DNA from: PALSA-612 sp963776735
GTDB lineage: Bacteria; Actinomycetota; Thermoleophilia; Gaiellales; Gaiellaceae
Direction: 5' to 3'
Assembly: GCA_963776735.1 (NCBI GenBank)
Contig: CAVZNV010000004.1
Coordinates: 25,671-89,670 of the forward strand
Length of the DNA: 64,000 nucleotides
Positions 54,071 to 62,046 of this stretch are shown here, piece by piece. The first letter of the stretch is position 1; the number at the start of each line of letters is the position of its first letter. Made by a program: the position numbers and the translations under genes. A model generated the notes under the pieces. That model was not told the DNA's origin and did not search any database. It saw only the letters and a list, made by a program, of their open reading frames with translations.

Positions 54071-55719
54071 GCGAGACCTGGGACTTCGTCATCGTCGGCG
54101 GTGGCTCCGCCGGCTGCGCGCTCGCGAACCGGCTCTCGGCCGACCCGTCCACGCGCGTGCTCGTGCTCGAGGCCGGCCGCCCGGACTATCCGTGGGACCT
54201 CTACATCCACATGCCGGCCGCCCTCTCGTTCCCGATCGGCAACCGGTTCTACGACTGGCGCTACGAGTCGGAGCCCGAGCCGCACATGGGCGGTCGCCGC
54301 GTCTACCACGCGCGCGGCAAGGTGCTGGGCGGGTCGAGCTCGATCAACGGGATGATCTTCCAGCGCGGCAACCCGCTCGACTACGAGCGCTGGGCGGCCG
54401 ATCCGGGCATGGCCGCGTGGGACTTCGCGCACTGCCTGCCGTACTTCAAGCGCGTGGAGACATGCCTTGCCGGCGCGGACGAGTGGCGCGGCGGCGACGG
54501 GCCGATCGTGCTCGAACGCGGCGAGGCGGCGAACCCGCTCTTCGGTGCGTTCTTCGAGGCGGTGCAGCAGGCGGGCTACTCGCTGACGCCCGACGTGAAC
54601 GGCGAGCGGCAGGAGGGCTTCGCAGCCTTCGACCGGACGATCCGCTCGGGTCGTCGCGTGAGCGCGGCGCGCGCGTACCTCGCGCCGGTGCGCGACCGCC
54701 GCAATCTCCGTGTCGAGACAAGGCGCTTCGTCACGCGTGTGGTCTTCGACGGGACGCGCGCCGTCGGTGTCGAGGTCGCGGGCCGCGGCGTCTTGCGCGC
54801 GAACGAGGTGATCCTCTGCGGCGGCGCGTTCAACTCGCCTCAGCTCCTCCAGCTCTCCGGGGTCGGAAACGCCCGCGAGCTGGAAGCGGTCGGCGTGAAC
54901 GTCGTCCACGACCTGCCCGGCGTCGGCGAGCACCTGCAGGACCACCTGGAGGTGTACGTCCAGCACTCGTCACGGCAGCCTGTTTCGCTCGCGCCTGCGT
55001 ACAAGTGGCGGAACCGGCCGCGCGTCGGGCTCCAGTGGCTCCTGTTCAAGAGCGGGCCGGGGGCGACGAACCACTTCGAGGCGGGCGGCTTCATCCGCTC
55101 GAACGACGACGTCGCCTACCCGAACGTGATGTTCCACTTCCTGCCGATCGCGGTGCGCTATGACGGCACGGCCGCGCAGGGCCACGGCTACCAACTCCAT
55201 GCCGGGCCGATGTACTCGGACACGCGTGGCTCCGTGAAGATCGTCTCGGCCGACCCGACCGTGCACCCGGCGCTGCGCTTCAACTACCTGTCGACCGAGC
55301 AGGACCGGCGCGAGTGGGTCGAGACGGTGGCAGCGGCGCGGGCGATCCTCGCGCAGCCGGCGTTCGCGGAGTACTCGGGCGGCGAGCTCTCGCCGGGCGA
55401 GGCGGTGCGGACGGACGAGGAGGTGCTCGACTGGGTCGCGCGCGACGCCGAGACCGCGTTGCACCCGTCGTGCACGTGTCGCATGGGCATCGACGAGCTC
55501 TCGGTGGTCGACCCGACGGCGATGCGTGTGCACGGCGTGGAGGGGCTGCGGGTCGTCGACGCGTCCGTCTTCCCGTACGTGCCGAACGGGAACATCTATG
55601 CGCCGGTGATGATGGTCGCGGAGAAGGCGGCCGACCTGATCCTCGGCTCGACGCCGCTCGAACCGCTCGAACTGCCGTTCTACCGGCACACCGCGAGCGC
55701 GCCGAAAGGCCGTCTCTGA
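54067..55719 (+). CDS. betA: GMC oxidoreductase, choline dehydrogenase-like
   Basis: A 550-residue FAD protein: VGGGSAGCALANRLS (10-24), ARGKVLGGSSSINGM (GMC signature 1), GGAFNSPQLLQLSGVG (signature 2), and HPSCTCRMG with the catalytic His and NGNIYAPVMM near the C-terminus. Size and motifs fit BetA-type choline dehydrogenases, which feed electrons to the membrane. GTG overlaps the ALDH stop. The name is by similarity and context; alcohol dehydrogenases of other specificity look alike. Confidence 0.8.
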   Translation: MSETWDFVIVGGGSAGCALANRLSADPSTRVLVLEAGRPDYPWDLYIHMPAALSFPIGNRFYDWRYESEPEPHMGGRRVYHARGKVLGGSSSINGMIFQRGNPLDYERWAADPGMAAWDFAHCLPYFKRVETCLAGADEWRGGDGPIVLERGEAANPLFGAFFEAVQQAGYSLTPDVNGERQEGFAAFDRTIRSGRRVSAARAYLAPVRDRRNLRVETRRFVTRVVFDGTRAVGVEVAGRGVLRANEVILCGGAFNSPQLLQLSGVGNARELEAVGVNVVHDLPGVGEHLQDHLEVYVQHSSRQPVSLAPAYKWRNRPRVGLQWLLFKSGPGATNHFEAGGFIRSNDDVAYPNVMFHFLPIAVRYDGTAAQGHGYQLHAGPMYSDTRGSVKIVSADPTVHPALRFNYLSTEQDRREWVETVAAARAILAQPAFAEYSGGELSPGEAVRTDEEVLDWVARDAETALHPSCTCRMGIDELSVVDPTAMRVHGVEGLRVVDASVFPYVPNGNIYAPVMMVAEKAADLILGSTPLEPLELPFYRHTASAPKGRL

Positions 55720-55735
55720 GCCGGCCTCTGAGACC

Positions 55736-56581
55736 TCAGGTGTCGGTTTCGGCCAGGTAGACGGCCGAGTAGTCGAGGCGGCCGAGCTCCAGTTGCTGGG
55801 CTTTTCGGTACGCGGCCAGGGCTGCTTCGGCCACGCCTGGATCGATCCCGTGCTCGGCCGCGAGGTCGCACGCAAGGGCCAGGTCCTTGACGATCAGGTC
55901 GACCATGAACATCGGCTCGAACTCGCGGTTGACCGGATGCGCCTCGTCTGCGCCGGCGAGCGGAAAGCGCGTGCGGAGGACGCGCGAGTCGCCGGTCGAG
56001 TGCGTCACGAGCTCGTAGAAGGTCGCCGGGTCGATCCCGGCGCGCGCGGCGACCGCGCACGCCTCGGCCACTCCGACCATGTTCACGCCGGCCATGAGGT
56101 TGTTGCAGAGCTTCACGACCTGGCCCGTTCCCGGCCCGCCGACGTGCACGACGACCGAGCCGAGCGCGCGGAGCAGCGGCTCTACGCGCGCGAACGCGTC
56201 CGTCGAGCCGCCCACGAAGATGCTCAGCGTCGCCGCCTCGGCTCCGATCGGGCCGCCGCTGACCGGCGCATCCAGCGCATCGATGCTCGCGGAGCCGAGC
56301 TCGTCCGCGAGCCTGCGGGCGAGCGCGGGCGGACCGGTGGACATGTCCACGAAGGTCGTCACACCGGAGCGAGCGAGGCCTCGCGCAACCGACTCCACGG
56401 CCTCCGGCGACGGCAGGGAGGCGATCGCGACATCGACCGGCCCGCTCGCCGGAGAGCCGCCGAGCGCCTCGATCCGGGCCGGATCCAGGTCGTGCCCCAC
56501 GACTTCGTGACCGGCCGCGACGAGGTTTCGCGCCATCGGCAAGCCCATCGTTCCCAGTCCGTGGAACGCGACGCGCGTCAT
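55736..56581 (-). CDS. 3-hydroxyisobutyrate dehydrogenase-type NAD(P) oxidoreductase
   Basis: A 281-residue beta-hydroxyacid dehydrogenase: VAFHGLGTMGLPMARNL (4-20), DAPVSGGPIGAEAATL (substrate region) and catalytic Lys in GQVVKLCNNLMAG. It ends 17 nt after the convergent GMC gene. Tartronate-semialdehyde or 3-hydroxyisobutyrate could be substrates; no neighbour decides. Confidence 0.82.
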   Translation of the reverse strand: MTRVAFHGLGTMGLPMARNLVAAGHEVVGHDLDPARIEALGGSPASGPVDVAIASLPSPEAVESVARGLARSGVTTFVDMSTGPPALARRLADELGSASIDALDAPVSGGPIGAEAATLSIFVGGSTDAFARVEPLLRALGSVVVHVGGPGTGQVVKLCNNLMAGVNMVGVAEACAVAARAGIDPATFYELVTHSTGDSRVLRTRFPLAGADEAHPVNREFEPMFMVDLIVKDLALACDLAAEHGIDPGVAEAALAAYRKAQQLELGRLDYSAVYLAETDT

Positions 56582-56607
56582 CGCGTCGATAATCCCTCGC
56601 GAGTCGG

Positions 56608-57030
56608 ATGACCGAGATCGACACGATCCTCGAGGACTTGCGCGCGAAGATCGGCGCGGGCCGCGTGACCCTGCGCCAGGACATGCCGGACGACGTCTTC
56701 CCGGTCACGCACGAAGCGCTCGTCGACGGCGTGCCGCCGATCAGGGGCGTGGCCACGCCGGACATGGCCCGCCAGCCGGTGGTGCTCCAGGTGCAGCAGG
56801 GCGAGCAGGTCGTCCAGGACGACTGTCGCGCCGCCTCCGCCGAGCCTCACTTCCGGGCGATGCTCGAGCTCTATGGCGACCTGCGCGCGCAGATCGTCAC
56901 GCCGGTCGTCCGTGACGGCCGCGTCGTCGCGATCGTCTCCGTCCACCAGCTCGAGCGGACGCGCCACTGGACGGACGACGAGATCGCCGCTGCCCGCAGC
57001 GCGGTCGAGCGGGTCGAGGCGCTCCTGTGA
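56608..57030 (+). CDS. GAF-domain protein
   Basis: A 140-residue protein consisting almost only of a GAF domain: RVTLRQDMPDDVFPVTHEAL at the start and AQIVTPVVRDGRVVAIVSVHQL near the end, with WTDDEIAAARSAVERVEALL as the last helix. Such stand-alone GAF proteins bind small molecules or act as regulators. It overlaps the formamidase gene by 4 nt, so it may modulate that enzyme or its pathway (inference). Confidence 0.75.
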   Translation: MTEIDTILEDLRAKIGAGRVTLRQDMPDDVFPVTHEALVDGVPPIRGVATPDMARQPVVLQVQQGEQVVQDDCRAASAEPHFRAMLELYGDLRAQIVTPVVRDGRVVAIVSVHQLERTRHWTDDEIAAARSAVERVEALL

Positions 57031-58052
57031 GGATCCCGGCATCGAGCTCGCACAACCGTTGGCATCCGGGACTGCCGCCGGCGGCCACGGTCGCACCGGG
57101 CGACGAGGTGACCTTCGAGTGCGCCGACGGCGTCTCCGGCCAGCTCACGCGCGCGAGCACGCACGCGGACGTCGCCGCCCTCGACCTCGGGCTTGCGCAC
57201 CCGCTCACGGGGCCGGTCTACGTCGAAGGCGCCGAACCCGGCCGGACGCTGGAGGTCGAGTTCGTCGCCTACGAGCCCGACGACTTCGGGACGACCGCTG
57301 TCGTCCCCGGCTTCGGCTTCCTCGCCGACCTCTTCCCCGAGCCGTATCTCGTCAAGTGGGAGATCGCCGACGGCATCGCGCGCTCTGATGAGCTGCCCGA
57401 CGTCGCCGTGCCGCAGGACATGTTCGCCGGAGTCGTCGGCGTCGCTCCGTCGCCGGAACGGCTGGCCGGCTACCACGCGCGGGAGGCCGAACTGGCGGCC
57501 CGAGGACAGCCCGTCGCCCTCTCGATGCCGGAGGGCGCGGTGCCGCCCGAGGCCGCCGACGGCGCGCGCACGATTCCGCCCCGCGAGACGGGCGGCAACC
57601 TGGATATCCGCCACCTCGTCGCCGGCTCGAAGCTCTGGTTGCCGGTCGACGTGCCCGGCGCGCTGTTCTCGGTCGGCGACCTCCACTTCACCCAGGGCGA
57701 CGGCGAGGTCTGCGGGACGGCGATCGAGATCGCGGGCTCCGTAACGGTGCGCTTCGCGGTTCACGACGTCCCCGCGCCGGCGTTCCCCGCGTACGAGACG
57801 CCCGGCGAGAGGCGGCCGCGCCGCTCCTTCGCGACCATCGGGATCCCGGTCGACGTCGGCATGGATCTGAACGCCGCTGCGCGGGCCGCCCTGCTCGAGA
57901 TGATCGCCCACCTCGAGCGCCGCTACGGCTTCGAGCGCCTGGCCGCCTACGCGCTCTGCTCGGCCTGCGTCGACCTCCGGATCTCGGAGACCGTCGATGT
58001 GCCGTATCCGATCGTGTCAGCGCTGCTGCCCCTCGATGTTTTCGCGGGGTGA
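57027..58052 (+). CDS. Acetamidase/formamidase family protein
   Basis: A 341-residue FmdA/AmdA-family amidase: SSHNRWHPGLPPAATVAPGD (near 8-27), LGLAHPLTGPVYVEGAEPG, GGNLDIRHLVAGSKLWLPV and FSVGDLHFTQGDGEVCGTAIE are the family's conserved blocks. It should release ammonia from a short-chain amide such as formamide. GTG overlap with the GAF gene. No amide transporter lies adjacent. Confidence 0.85.
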   Translation: MRIPASSSHNRWHPGLPPAATVAPGDEVTFECADGVSGQLTRASTHADVAALDLGLAHPLTGPVYVEGAEPGRTLEVEFVAYEPDDFGTTAVVPGFGFLADLFPEPYLVKWEIADGIARSDELPDVAVPQDMFAGVVGVAPSPERLAGYHAREAELAARGQPVALSMPEGAVPPEAADGARTIPPRETGGNLDIRHLVAGSKLWLPVDVPGALFSVGDLHFTQGDGEVCGTAIEIAGSVTVRFAVHDVPAPAFPAYETPGERRPRRSFATIGIPVDVGMDLNAAARAALLEMIAHLERRYGFERLAAYALCSACVDLRISETVDVPYPIVSALLPLDVFAG

Positions 58053-58069
58053 GCACTTAGGCAGGTCTG

Positions 58070-58075
58070 TAGGCT
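58070..58075 (+). promoter_or_regulatory. -10 box TAGGCT for the secreted-protein gene
   Basis: TAGGCT lies 45 nt before the ATG at 58120, leaving a leader with AAGGAGG about 8 nt from the start codon. The -35 region is not clear. Confidence 0.4.
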
Positions 58076-58119
58076 TCCAAACGAACCTAGGGCGACCAAC
58101 CTCAACAAGGAGGACATAG

Positions 58120-59157
58120 ATGAAAGCGAGACTCGCCGCACTAGGCGTGCTTGTCACGTTCGCCGTGCTCGCCGTGGTGCTCTCGAGCGGAAGCGCGGCG
58201 GCCTCGCACCCTGCTGTGGCTGCCCGTGCACTGGGCGGCTCCGGCAAGGGAAACGCGCCACAAAAGTTCGCTCCGCCCACCGCCTGCAGTCCGTGCCTGT
58301 ACTACAGCGGTGACTTCGATCCCAACGACGCGAACGCGAACGGCCTCGCCAACGAGGACGACGCGATCGTGAACGACGCACACGTCTACACCCCGGTCAC
58401 GCCCGACGGGACCTGGCACGCCACCGGCCTGTTCATCAACACGCTCTCGGGGTTGACCCCGACCAGCGCAACCTGGGAGATCCGGACCGGCGTCAGCGAA
58501 GGGAACGGCGGCAGCGTCGTCGCGTCGGGCTCGGGGGCCGTGACGCAAACTGCGACCGGACGGAGCGACTTCGGCTTCACCGAATACACCGACTCCGTCT
58601 CGGTCTCGGTCACGCTCAACGCCGGCACGACCTACTGGATCAACGTCACGCCGGTGTGCGTCGCTTGCTCAAACCGGGCCTTCGAGTCGGACGTTCCCCC
58701 GGGGACGGCCGCCAACCACGTCGGCCCCGCGAACATCGTCGATGACTCGTTCTTCAACTCCACCTTCTTCGGCGCGAACTTCACCAGCACGGAGAACGAG
58801 GGCACCTTCCAGCTGTTCTCGTTCGGCGTTGTGGGAACGAGCAATCCCACGATCACGGTCACGAAGCACCTGATCAGCAACGCGAACGATCCGGCGAAGT
58901 TCAACCTGCGGATCGACGGCACCACGTACGCAGCCAACGTCGGTGACGGCGGCACGACCGGTGCGGTCACGGTGACCCCCGGCACGCACACCGTGTCGGA
59001 AACCGCCGGCCTCAACGCGAACATGAACAACTACCAGGCACGGATCGCCTGTTCTGACGGCTCGGCCGCGTATGCCACCAGCCTGCAGGTCACCGTCAGC
59101 CAGGGTGAGCAGTTGACCTGCACGATCACGAACACGCGCAAGCTGTTCAAGGTCTGA
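58120..59157 (+). CDS. Secreted surface protein with C-terminal Ig-like domain
   Basis: A 345-residue exported protein. The signal peptide (LAALGVLVTFAVLAVVLSSG) is followed by a domain with paired cysteines (PTACSPCLYYSGDFDPNDAN; TPVCVACSN) and many Thr/Ser/Asn. The C-terminal ~90 residues (ITVTKHLISNANDPAKFNLR to CTITNTRKLFKV) look like a SpaA/prealbumin-like beta-sandwich seen in actinobacterial surface proteins. There is no LPXTG or membrane anchor. Function unknown; strong SD suggests high expression. Confidence 0.72.
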   Translation: MKARLAALGVLVTFAVLAVVLSSGSAAASHPAVAARALGGSGKGNAPQKFAPPTACSPCLYYSGDFDPNDANANGLANEDDAIVNDAHVYTPVTPDGTWHATGLFINTLSGLTPTSATWEIRTGVSEGNGGSVVASGSGAVTQTATGRSDFGFTEYTDSVSVSVTLNAGTTYWINVTPVCVACSNRAFESDVPPGTAANHVGPANIVDDSFFNSTFFGANFTSTENEGTFQLFSFGVVGTSNPTITVTKHLISNANDPAKFNLRIDGTTYAANVGDGGTTGAVTVTPGTHTVSETAGLNANMNNYQARIACSDGSAAYATSLQVTVSQGEQLTCTITNTRKLFKV

Positions 59158-59168
59158 CCGAGTTCGAC

Positions 59169-59207
59169 CCAGCCATGGCCGAGGGACTGTCCCTCGGCCA
59201 TGGCTGG
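59169..59207. terminator. Perfect 18-bp hairpin, bidirectional terminator
   Basis: CCAGCCATGGCCGAGGGA (59169-59186) and TCCCTCGGCCATGGCTGG (59190-59207) pair fully around CTG. It sits between convergent genes that end at 59157 and 59214. There is no long T-run on either strand. Confidence 0.7.
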
Positions 59208-59213
59208 AGTTGA

Positions 59214-60185
59214 CTAGTCCCGCAGCGGCACGGCGTATGAGGGCATCGGCGCCCCCGTCGCGCCGCGGAGCTTCAGCGGGAAGCCGAGGAAAGCGAACTC
59301 GTACTGCTTCTCGGCGGCGATCTCCTCCATGTTCACGACCTCGATGATCTGCGCACCGGCCGTCGCGAACATGTACGCGTGGACGGGGAGGAACGCGTCC
59401 GGCTCGTCCCACGGCATCACCTCGAGGCCGATCGAGTCGCCGGCGATGCACATCGCGCCCGCCTCCTCGCACAGCCACTTCGCCGACGGCAGGTTGATCC
59501 CCGGGGGCTTGACGAGGTACTCGTCGAAGCCCGGCCACTGGCGCATCCGGCCGGTCCGCACGAGCACGACGTCGCCCTTCCGCAGCTCGACGCCCTGCTT
59601 CGCGACGGTGTCCTGGAGATCCTGAGGCGTGATCCCGTAGCCCGCTTCGAGCTCGTCGACGCCGTGCATTCCGGCCACGTCGAGAAGGACCCCGCGCGCG
59701 ATGATCGGCGGGTACTTGTCGAGGCCGCCCTTGTTCCAGATACGGCTGCCGAGATCCTTGTCGGCTGTCCAGCCGTTCCAGAACGTGCCGTGATGGCCGA
59801 GGTGGTTGAGCGTGTCGACGTGCGTCCCGCAGTGCGTGTAGAGGTGGATGGAGTCGCCGCAGTACGAGTACTTCTCGTGTACTTCCGCGCCGACGCCCGA
59901 CAGGTTGTCGTTGACCGAGCCCTGCGGCGTGTGAGTCATCCAGATGCCGTACGGCGGATCGCCGGCCGCGACCCATGACGGCATCCCGATGAAGTACTCG
60001 ACGTTCATGTCGAACACGTGCGCGCCGCTCAGGTGCTCGAGGATCGCGCGGTTCGTCTCGGGTGTGATCCAGTTGAGCCGCCCGATCTCGTCGTCCGGCC
60101 CCCAGGGGCTCTTCGAGACCTTGAGACCGTCCTTGTCGATGATCGGCTCGGGGACGAGCTCGTGGTCCTTCACGGTCATGCTCAC
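59214..60185 (-). CDS. Cyclase-family metal-dependent hydrolase (kynurenine formamidase-like)
   Basis: A 323-residue protein with the cyclase-family motif HCGTHVDTLNH (HxGTHxD, about 118-128) and an extra His in GHHGTFW. The N-terminal region and length fit large actinobacterial members of the PF04199 family; the reaction (amide or lactone hydrolysis) is not defined. GTG at 60185 has AAGGAGG 5 nt upstream, preferred over the ATG at 60179. Confidence 0.78.
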   Translation of the reverse strand: MSMTVKDHELVPEPIIDKDGLKVSKSPWGPDDEIGRLNWITPETNRAILEHLSGAHVFDMNVEYFIGMPSWVAAGDPPYGIWMTHTPQGSVNDNLSGVGAEVHEKYSYCGDSIHLYTHCGTHVDTLNHLGHHGTFWNGWTADKDLGSRIWNKGGLDKYPPIIARGVLLDVAGMHGVDELEAGYGITPQDLQDTVAKQGVELRKGDVVLVRTGRMRQWPGFDEYLVKPPGINLPSAKWLCEEAGAMCIAGDSIGLEVMPWDEPDAFLPVHAYMFATAGAQIIEVVNMEEIAAEKQYEFAFLGFPLKLRGATGAPMPSYAVPLRD

Positions 60186-60197
60186 GCGAACCTCCTT

Positions 60198-61034
60198 CTA
60201 GGTCGTGACGCTCTGGGTCTCCTCGACGAGGGCGCCGTAGAGCTCGGGCCGGCGGTGGTCGAACAGGTGCATCTCGTACTCGCCCGGCGCGGGGACGATC
60301 GACTTCTCGCGTGCCCGGGCAACGTCGATCTCGGCGACGAGCAGCGCCTCGCTCGTCGCGTCGGTCTCGGCAAGGCGGGTGCCGTCCGGAGCGACGATCT
60401 GGCTGCGGCCGCAGAACTCGGCCGTTCGCTCGCGCCCGATTCGGTTGGCGACGAGCAGGAAGATGCGGTTCTCGAACGCGCGTGCCGGGGCCAGCAGCTC
60501 GGCGTTCGCCGCCGCGGCCATGGGCCAGTTCGTCGGCAGGCAGACGATCTCCGCGCCCGCGAGGGCAAGCGAGCGCGTGACCTCCGGGAAGCGAAGGTCG
60601 TAGCAGATCTCCAGCCCGATGCGGCCGATCGGCGTGTCGAAGACGGGCAGTTCGTCACCCGGCCGCACGTAGCGGTCGACGCCGAGGAAGGGCAGGTGGC
60701 TCTTGCGGTAGGAGCCGACAAGGCCGTCCGGGCCGACGAGGACCGCGGCGTTGTGGAGCGCGTCGCCGTCACGCTCGAGCAGGCCGCAGACGACGTGGGC
60801 GTCGAGCCGGCGACAGGCGTCTTCGAGAGCGGCTGTGGACGGGCCGGGGATCTCCTCGGCGTACGGCAGCGCCTCGTCGGCGCTCTCGTACACGTAGCCC
60901 GGAATCGCGCACTCGGGCAGGACGAGCAGCTCGGCGCCCTGGGCTGCTGCTTCTTCGAGCCGCGCGAGGCAGAGGTCGAGATTGCGCTCCTTTTCGGCCA
61001 GCTTCGGCTCGATCTGGGCTACCGCTACCCGCAT
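60198..61034 (-). CDS. Carbon-nitrogen hydrolase (nitrilase superfamily)
   Basis: A 278-residue nitrilase-fold amidohydrolase with the Glu-Lys-Cys triad: Glu in VLPECAIPG, Lys in YRKSHLP, Cys in LEICYDLRFPE. It probably hydrolyses an amide or carbamoyl substrate; omega-amidase or N-carbamoylputrescine-type members are close in shape. I chose ATG 61034 (MRVAVAQIEPKLAEKERNL), dropping 11 upstream codons. Cyclase gene follows 12 nt later. Confidence 0.84.
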   Translation of the reverse strand: MRVAVAQIEPKLAEKERNLDLCLARLEEAAAQGAELLVLPECAIPGYVYESADEALPYAEEIPGPSTAALEDACRRLDAHVVCGLLERDGDALHNAAVLVGPDGLVGSYRKSHLPFLGVDRYVRPGDELPVFDTPIGRIGLEICYDLRFPEVTRSLALAGAEIVCLPTNWPMAAAANAELLAPARAFENRIFLLVANRIGRERTAEFCGRSQIVAPDGTRLAETDATSEALLVAEIDVARAREKSIVPAPGEYEMHLFDHRRPELYGALVEETQSVTT

Positions 61035-61044
61035 CGGCGCCCCG

Positions 61045-61052
61045 AGTCTAAT
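61045..61052. promoter_or_regulatory. Divergent -10 boxes between nitrilase and DsbA-like genes
   Basis: TAGACT on the minus strand (61045-61050) is 10 nt from the nitrilase ATG. TCTAAT on the plus strand (61047-61052) precedes ATG 61066 by 13 nt. Neither has a good -35 box. Confidence 0.3.
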
Positions 61053-61065
61053 GTCTGACATCGCC

Positions 61066-61653
61066 ATGCGGAAGATCCGCTTCTACTACGACATCGTCTG
61101 TCCGTACTCGTACATGGAGTCGCGCGCGGTCGAGGCGGCGGAGGATGCCGGCGAGGTCGAGGTCGAGTGGCTGCCGTTCGAGCTGCGGCCTGCGCCGAAG
61201 GCGCTGCTGGAGCCTCGCGGCGACCACCTGCGAGTCGACTGGACGCAGCACGTGTACCGCCGCGCGCTCGAGCGCGGGATCGAAATCCATCTGCCCCGGT
61301 ATCAGCCACGGTCGACGCTCGTGCTGGCGGCGTGCCTGTGGGCCGGCGACGAGGGCGCGCTGCGGCCGTTCAAGCACGCGCTGTACGAGGCGTTCTTCTG
61401 CGAGGGCGAGGACATCGCGACCGACCGTGAGATCCGGCGGGCCGCTTCTCGGGTCGACCTCGATCCAGACGCGGCCGTCGCGGCCGCGTACTCGCCGGAG
61501 CGGATCGCGCAGATCGCCGCGGTCCGGAGCGAGGCCGAGGCGGCGGGCATCCGCGGCGTGCCTTCGCTCCTGGCCGAAGACGGCGAGTCCCACTGGGGCA
61601 TGGGCGGCGTCGAACGCCTGCTCGAGGGCGAGCCGCTGGTTCCGCGGGCGTAG
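61066..61653 (+). CDS. DsbA-family oxidoreductase (FrnE/HCCA-isomerase-like)
   Basis: A 195-residue thioredoxin-fold protein: FYYDIVCPYSYMESRAVE (active-site segment, CPYS rather than CxxC), LPFELRPAPKALLEPRGD, and GIRGVPSLLAEDGESHWGMGG (cis-Pro loop and C-terminus of the family). The Ser in place of the second Cys suggests glutathione-S-transferase-kappa/HCCA-isomerase-like chemistry rather than disulfide oxidation. ATG 61066 fits a -10 box nearby; ATG 61051 is an alternative. Confidence 0.78.
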   Translation: MRKIRFYYDIVCPYSYMESRAVEAAEDAGEVEVEWLPFELRPAPKALLEPRGDHLRVDWTQHVYRRALERGIEIHLPRYQPRSTLVLAACLWAGDEGALRPFKHALYEAFFCEGEDIATDREIRRAASRVDLDPDAAVAAAYSPERIAQIAAVRSEAEAAGIRGVPSLLAEDGESHWGMGGVERLLEGEPLVPRA

Positions 61654-61662
61654 CTCGCTCCA

Positions 61663-61680
61663 CTCCCCCTGGGTGGGAAG
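61663..61680. repeat. Degenerate copy of the GC palindrome
   Basis: CTCCCCCTGGGTGGGAAG lies just after the DsbA-like stop and resembles the palindromes at 17481 and 61921, with a shortened left arm. Confidence 0.35.
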
Positions 61681-61721
61681 TCGCCGTCTCAGCCCGGGCA
61701 CATCGCGCTAGCCTGCATGAA

Positions 61722-61886
61722 ATGCCATTCGCCGGCCTTGTGGCGTGGATCTACGGAAAGCTCGATCCAACCTTGTCGCCGTCGGGTCGAGCGGGCCGGG
61801 CGATCATGATCGCGATCGGTGTCTCCGTCGTGATCGCTCTGATCGGCGCTTTGGTGCGACTGGCCGTTGTCGGCAACCTCAACTAG
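61722..61886 (+). CDS. Small single-pass membrane protein (54 aa)
   Basis: ATG 61722 to TAG 61886 encodes 54 residues: a short amphipathic start (MPFAGLVAWIYGKLDPTL), a basic stretch (SGRAGRA) and one membrane helix (IMIAIGVSVVIALIGALVRL). A -10 box (TAGCCT, 61709-61714) ends 7 nt upstream, fitting leaderless transcription. Family not recognised; coding status rests on frame, hydrophobicity and promoter position. Confidence 0.55.
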   Translation: MPFAGLVAWIYGKLDPTLSPSGRAGRAIMIAIGVSVVIALIGALVRLAVVGNLN

Positions 61887-61920
61887 GGCCTCTGCACGGC
61901 GGACCCAATAACGCACTCTG

Positions 61921-61941
61921 CTCCCCACCCTGGGTGGGGAG
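61921..61941. repeat. GC palindrome, copy 2
   Basis: CTCCCCACCC, T, GGGTGGGGAG: the same arms as the palindrome at 17481-17500 with one central base added. It lies in the gap between the small membrane protein and the acyl-CoA synthetase stop. Nothing else is visible in this gap. Confidence 0.6.
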
Positions 61942-62046
61942 GCCGACAACCACCCGCCACCCACCTCGATCTTCGCCGAAAAGTGCGCGCCGCTGTGTGC
62001 CGATTTCGTGCCGATTTGGCGGCACGGACGGCGCGTAGAGGCCCGG